Positions 62,942 to 64,000 of a stretch of DNA of 64,000 nt are shown here, in pieces. Source of the DNA: Noviherbaspirillum galbum (GTDB taxonomy: Bacteria; Pseudomonadota; Gammaproteobacteria; Burkholderiales; Burkholderiaceae_D); the NCBI RefSeq assembly GCF_010974945.1, contig NZ_JAAIVB010000013.1:62001-126000 (forward strand), in the 5' to 3' direction. The position numbers and the translations under genes are program-made. The notes beneath the pieces were generated by a model. The model was not told the DNA's origin. It worked only from the letters and a program-made list of their open reading frames with translations, and did not search any database. Every line of letters starts with the position of its first letter. Within the stretch, counting starts at the first letter, position 1.

Positions 62942-63218
62942 ATCGGCCGACTCCCCTGTCCGGCTTCCTTGCCTTGCCGCCGGAAGCCGTGTTGGCAACT
63001 TTGTTGCCTTTAATCAATATTTTAAGGTAGTGTAACCGAGGCGACGCTTTCCGGGTCAGGCATTGATTGTGCAGCGCAAAAGCCGCGTTCCGGAGAGTGA
63101 AAACACGGCCTGCAACATGTCTGTACAATACCGAGACAATTCGATAAGAAGACGCATTCAACGTCCGCTATTCTCAACAGATTTTGCATACCCCCCGGAC
63201 CCATTCTCGAGCGTGATC
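62942..63218. other. Divergent regulatory region, TonB receptor / RND adaptor
   Basis: 277 bases that must hold both promoters. An AT-rich patch near 63010-63035 may serve the receptor gene. No repressor gene adjoins, and no clear operator palindrome was identified. Confidence 0.4.
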
Positions 63219-64000
63219 ATGCATTCATTCGTACGTGTAACCGGCATCGTGCCGGCATTGTCGGTATTGTCGTTGTCGGTTGCCGCTTCCCTCCTCGCCG
63301 GCTGCGGCGAAAAAAGCGCCAACGCGCAAACGCCGGCAGCGCCGCCGCCCGCTGAAGTGTCGGTCGTCACCGTGAAGCCGGAACGCCTCGTCATCAGCAC
63401 CGAACTCCCCGGCCGGATCGAATCGCCGCGCATCGCGCAGGTACGCGCCCGCGTGCCGGGCATCGTGCAGCAGCGGGTCTTCCGCGAAGGCAGCGACGTC
63501 AAGGCCGGCGACGTCCTGTTCAAGATCGATCCCGCGCCCTACCAGGCAAACGTCAACAGCGCCCAGGCCACGCTCGCGAAGGCCGAGGCCAACCAGGCGC
63601 AGGCCAACCTCAAGGTGCAGCGCTACCAGCCGCTGGTGCAGACCAATGCCATCAGCAAGCAGGAATTCGATGAAGCCGGCACCGCCGCGAAGCAAGCCGC
63701 GGCCGATGTCGCCGCCGCCCGCGCGGCCCTGACGACGGCGCGCCTCAACCTCGGCTATGCCACAGTGACCGCGCCGATTTCCGGGCGCGTGGGCCGCGCC
63801 CAGGTCACCGAGGGCGCGCTGGTCGGCCAGGGCGAAGCCACGCCGCTGGCGACCGTGCAGCAGCTCAATCCGATCTACGTCACCATGACCCAGTCCAGCG
63901 CCGAGATGCTCAAGCTGCAGCGTTCCTTCTCCAGCGGCCAGCTCAAGAGCGTGGGCCGCGACCAGGCCAAGGTCACGCTCGTCACCGACGATGGCAAGGC
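63219..64000 (+). CDS. RND efflux adaptor lipoprotein (AcrA/MexA-like), cut by window end
   Basis: First 260 residues of a membrane fusion protein; the gene continues past 64000. The signal peptide ends in the lipobox LLAGC (Cys at about 28), so it is a lipoprotein, unlike the first adaptor. AcrA-like blocks follow: ELPGRIESPRIAQVRARVPGIV, REGSDVKAGDVLFKIDPAPYQA, an Ala/Gln-rich hairpin helix, TAPISGRVGRAQVTEGALVGQGE and LATVQQLNPIYVTMTQSSAEML. An RND permease gene is expected downstream. This would be the second RND system in 13 kb. A GTG two codons upstream is an alternative start. Confidence 0.9.
   Translation, partial: MHSFVRVTGIVPALSVLSLSVAASLLAGCGEKSANAQTPAAPPPAEVSVVTVKPERLVISTELPGRIESPRIAQVRARVPGIVQQRVFREGSDVKAGDVLFKIDPAPYQANVNSAQATLAKAEANQAQANLKVQRYQPLVQTNAISKQEFDEAGTAAKQAAADVAAARAALTTARLNLGYATVTAPISGRVGRAQVTEGALVGQGEATPLATVQQLNPIYVTMTQSSAEMLKLQRSFSSGQLKSVGRDQAKVTLVTDDGK

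Overview
The window looks like a chromosomal segment of a high-GC betaproteobacterium in the Burkholderiales, most likely Oxalobacteraceae (Herbaspirillum/Noviherbaspirillum-like). The basis is the long minus-strand block gyrA-serC-pheA-hisC-tyrA-aroA-cmk-rpsA-ihfB-lapA-lapB followed by sugar-nucleotide genes, the betaproteobacterial OmpA proteins, and the ubiG-gph-ssrA order. The family assignment is inference; no database was searched.

Layout. 1-8.3 kb: lytic transglycosylase MltB, a large hybrid sensor kinase (CHASE-PAS-PAS-HisKA-HATPase-REC), an orphan ModA translationally coupled to YaeQ, a DUF1415 protein, a small helix-turn-helix protein behind a strong-looking promoter, and CysM. 8.3-24.2 kb: the conserved minus-strand supercluster for aromatic amino acids, serine, translation, envelope and topology. 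It has tight ATGA/TAATG overlaps and an internal terminator after ihfB. 24.4-28.0 kb: two OmpA-family genes, ubiG, gph and the tmRNA gene ssrA (tag ANDEAYALAA).

28.0-40.7 kb: a genomic island inserted into the 3' end of ssrA. It carries a tyrosine integrase next to ssrA, an AlpA-like factor, several small mobile-element genes, and an apparent defence operon hsdM-hsdS-hsdR-dGTPase-small protein. The last gene shares a GTGA overlap with the dGTPase gene and has motifs reminiscent of archaeo-eukaryotic primases. A 17-bp copy of the ssrA 3' end closes the island, and GGGGGTAT repeats lie near both ends. The original ssrA terminator now sits beyond the right end, and the island supplies a replacement.

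40.7-46.8 kb: a phage-derived recombination cassette on the minus strand (RecD2-like helicase, SSB, Gp157-like protein, RecA-fold ATPase, unknown protein). It is divergent from a putative repressor. A near-perfect LexA box lies over a predicted promoter that faces the repressor gene from its 3' side.

47-64 kb: recQ, uppP, a DUF1439 lipoprotein, a YkgJ-like protein, and a TetR-adaptor-RND pump cluster whose tolC lies after pcm and rhodanese genes. A convergent c-di-GMP module (TonB receptor, YfiR-like protein, CHASE8-like/GGDEF/EAL protein) follows. A second RND adaptor lipoprotein is cut by the window end.

The best candidate for an under-described system is the dGTPase plus primase-like partner inside the type I restriction operon. 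The LexA-box/antisense arrangement of the recombination cassette comes next.
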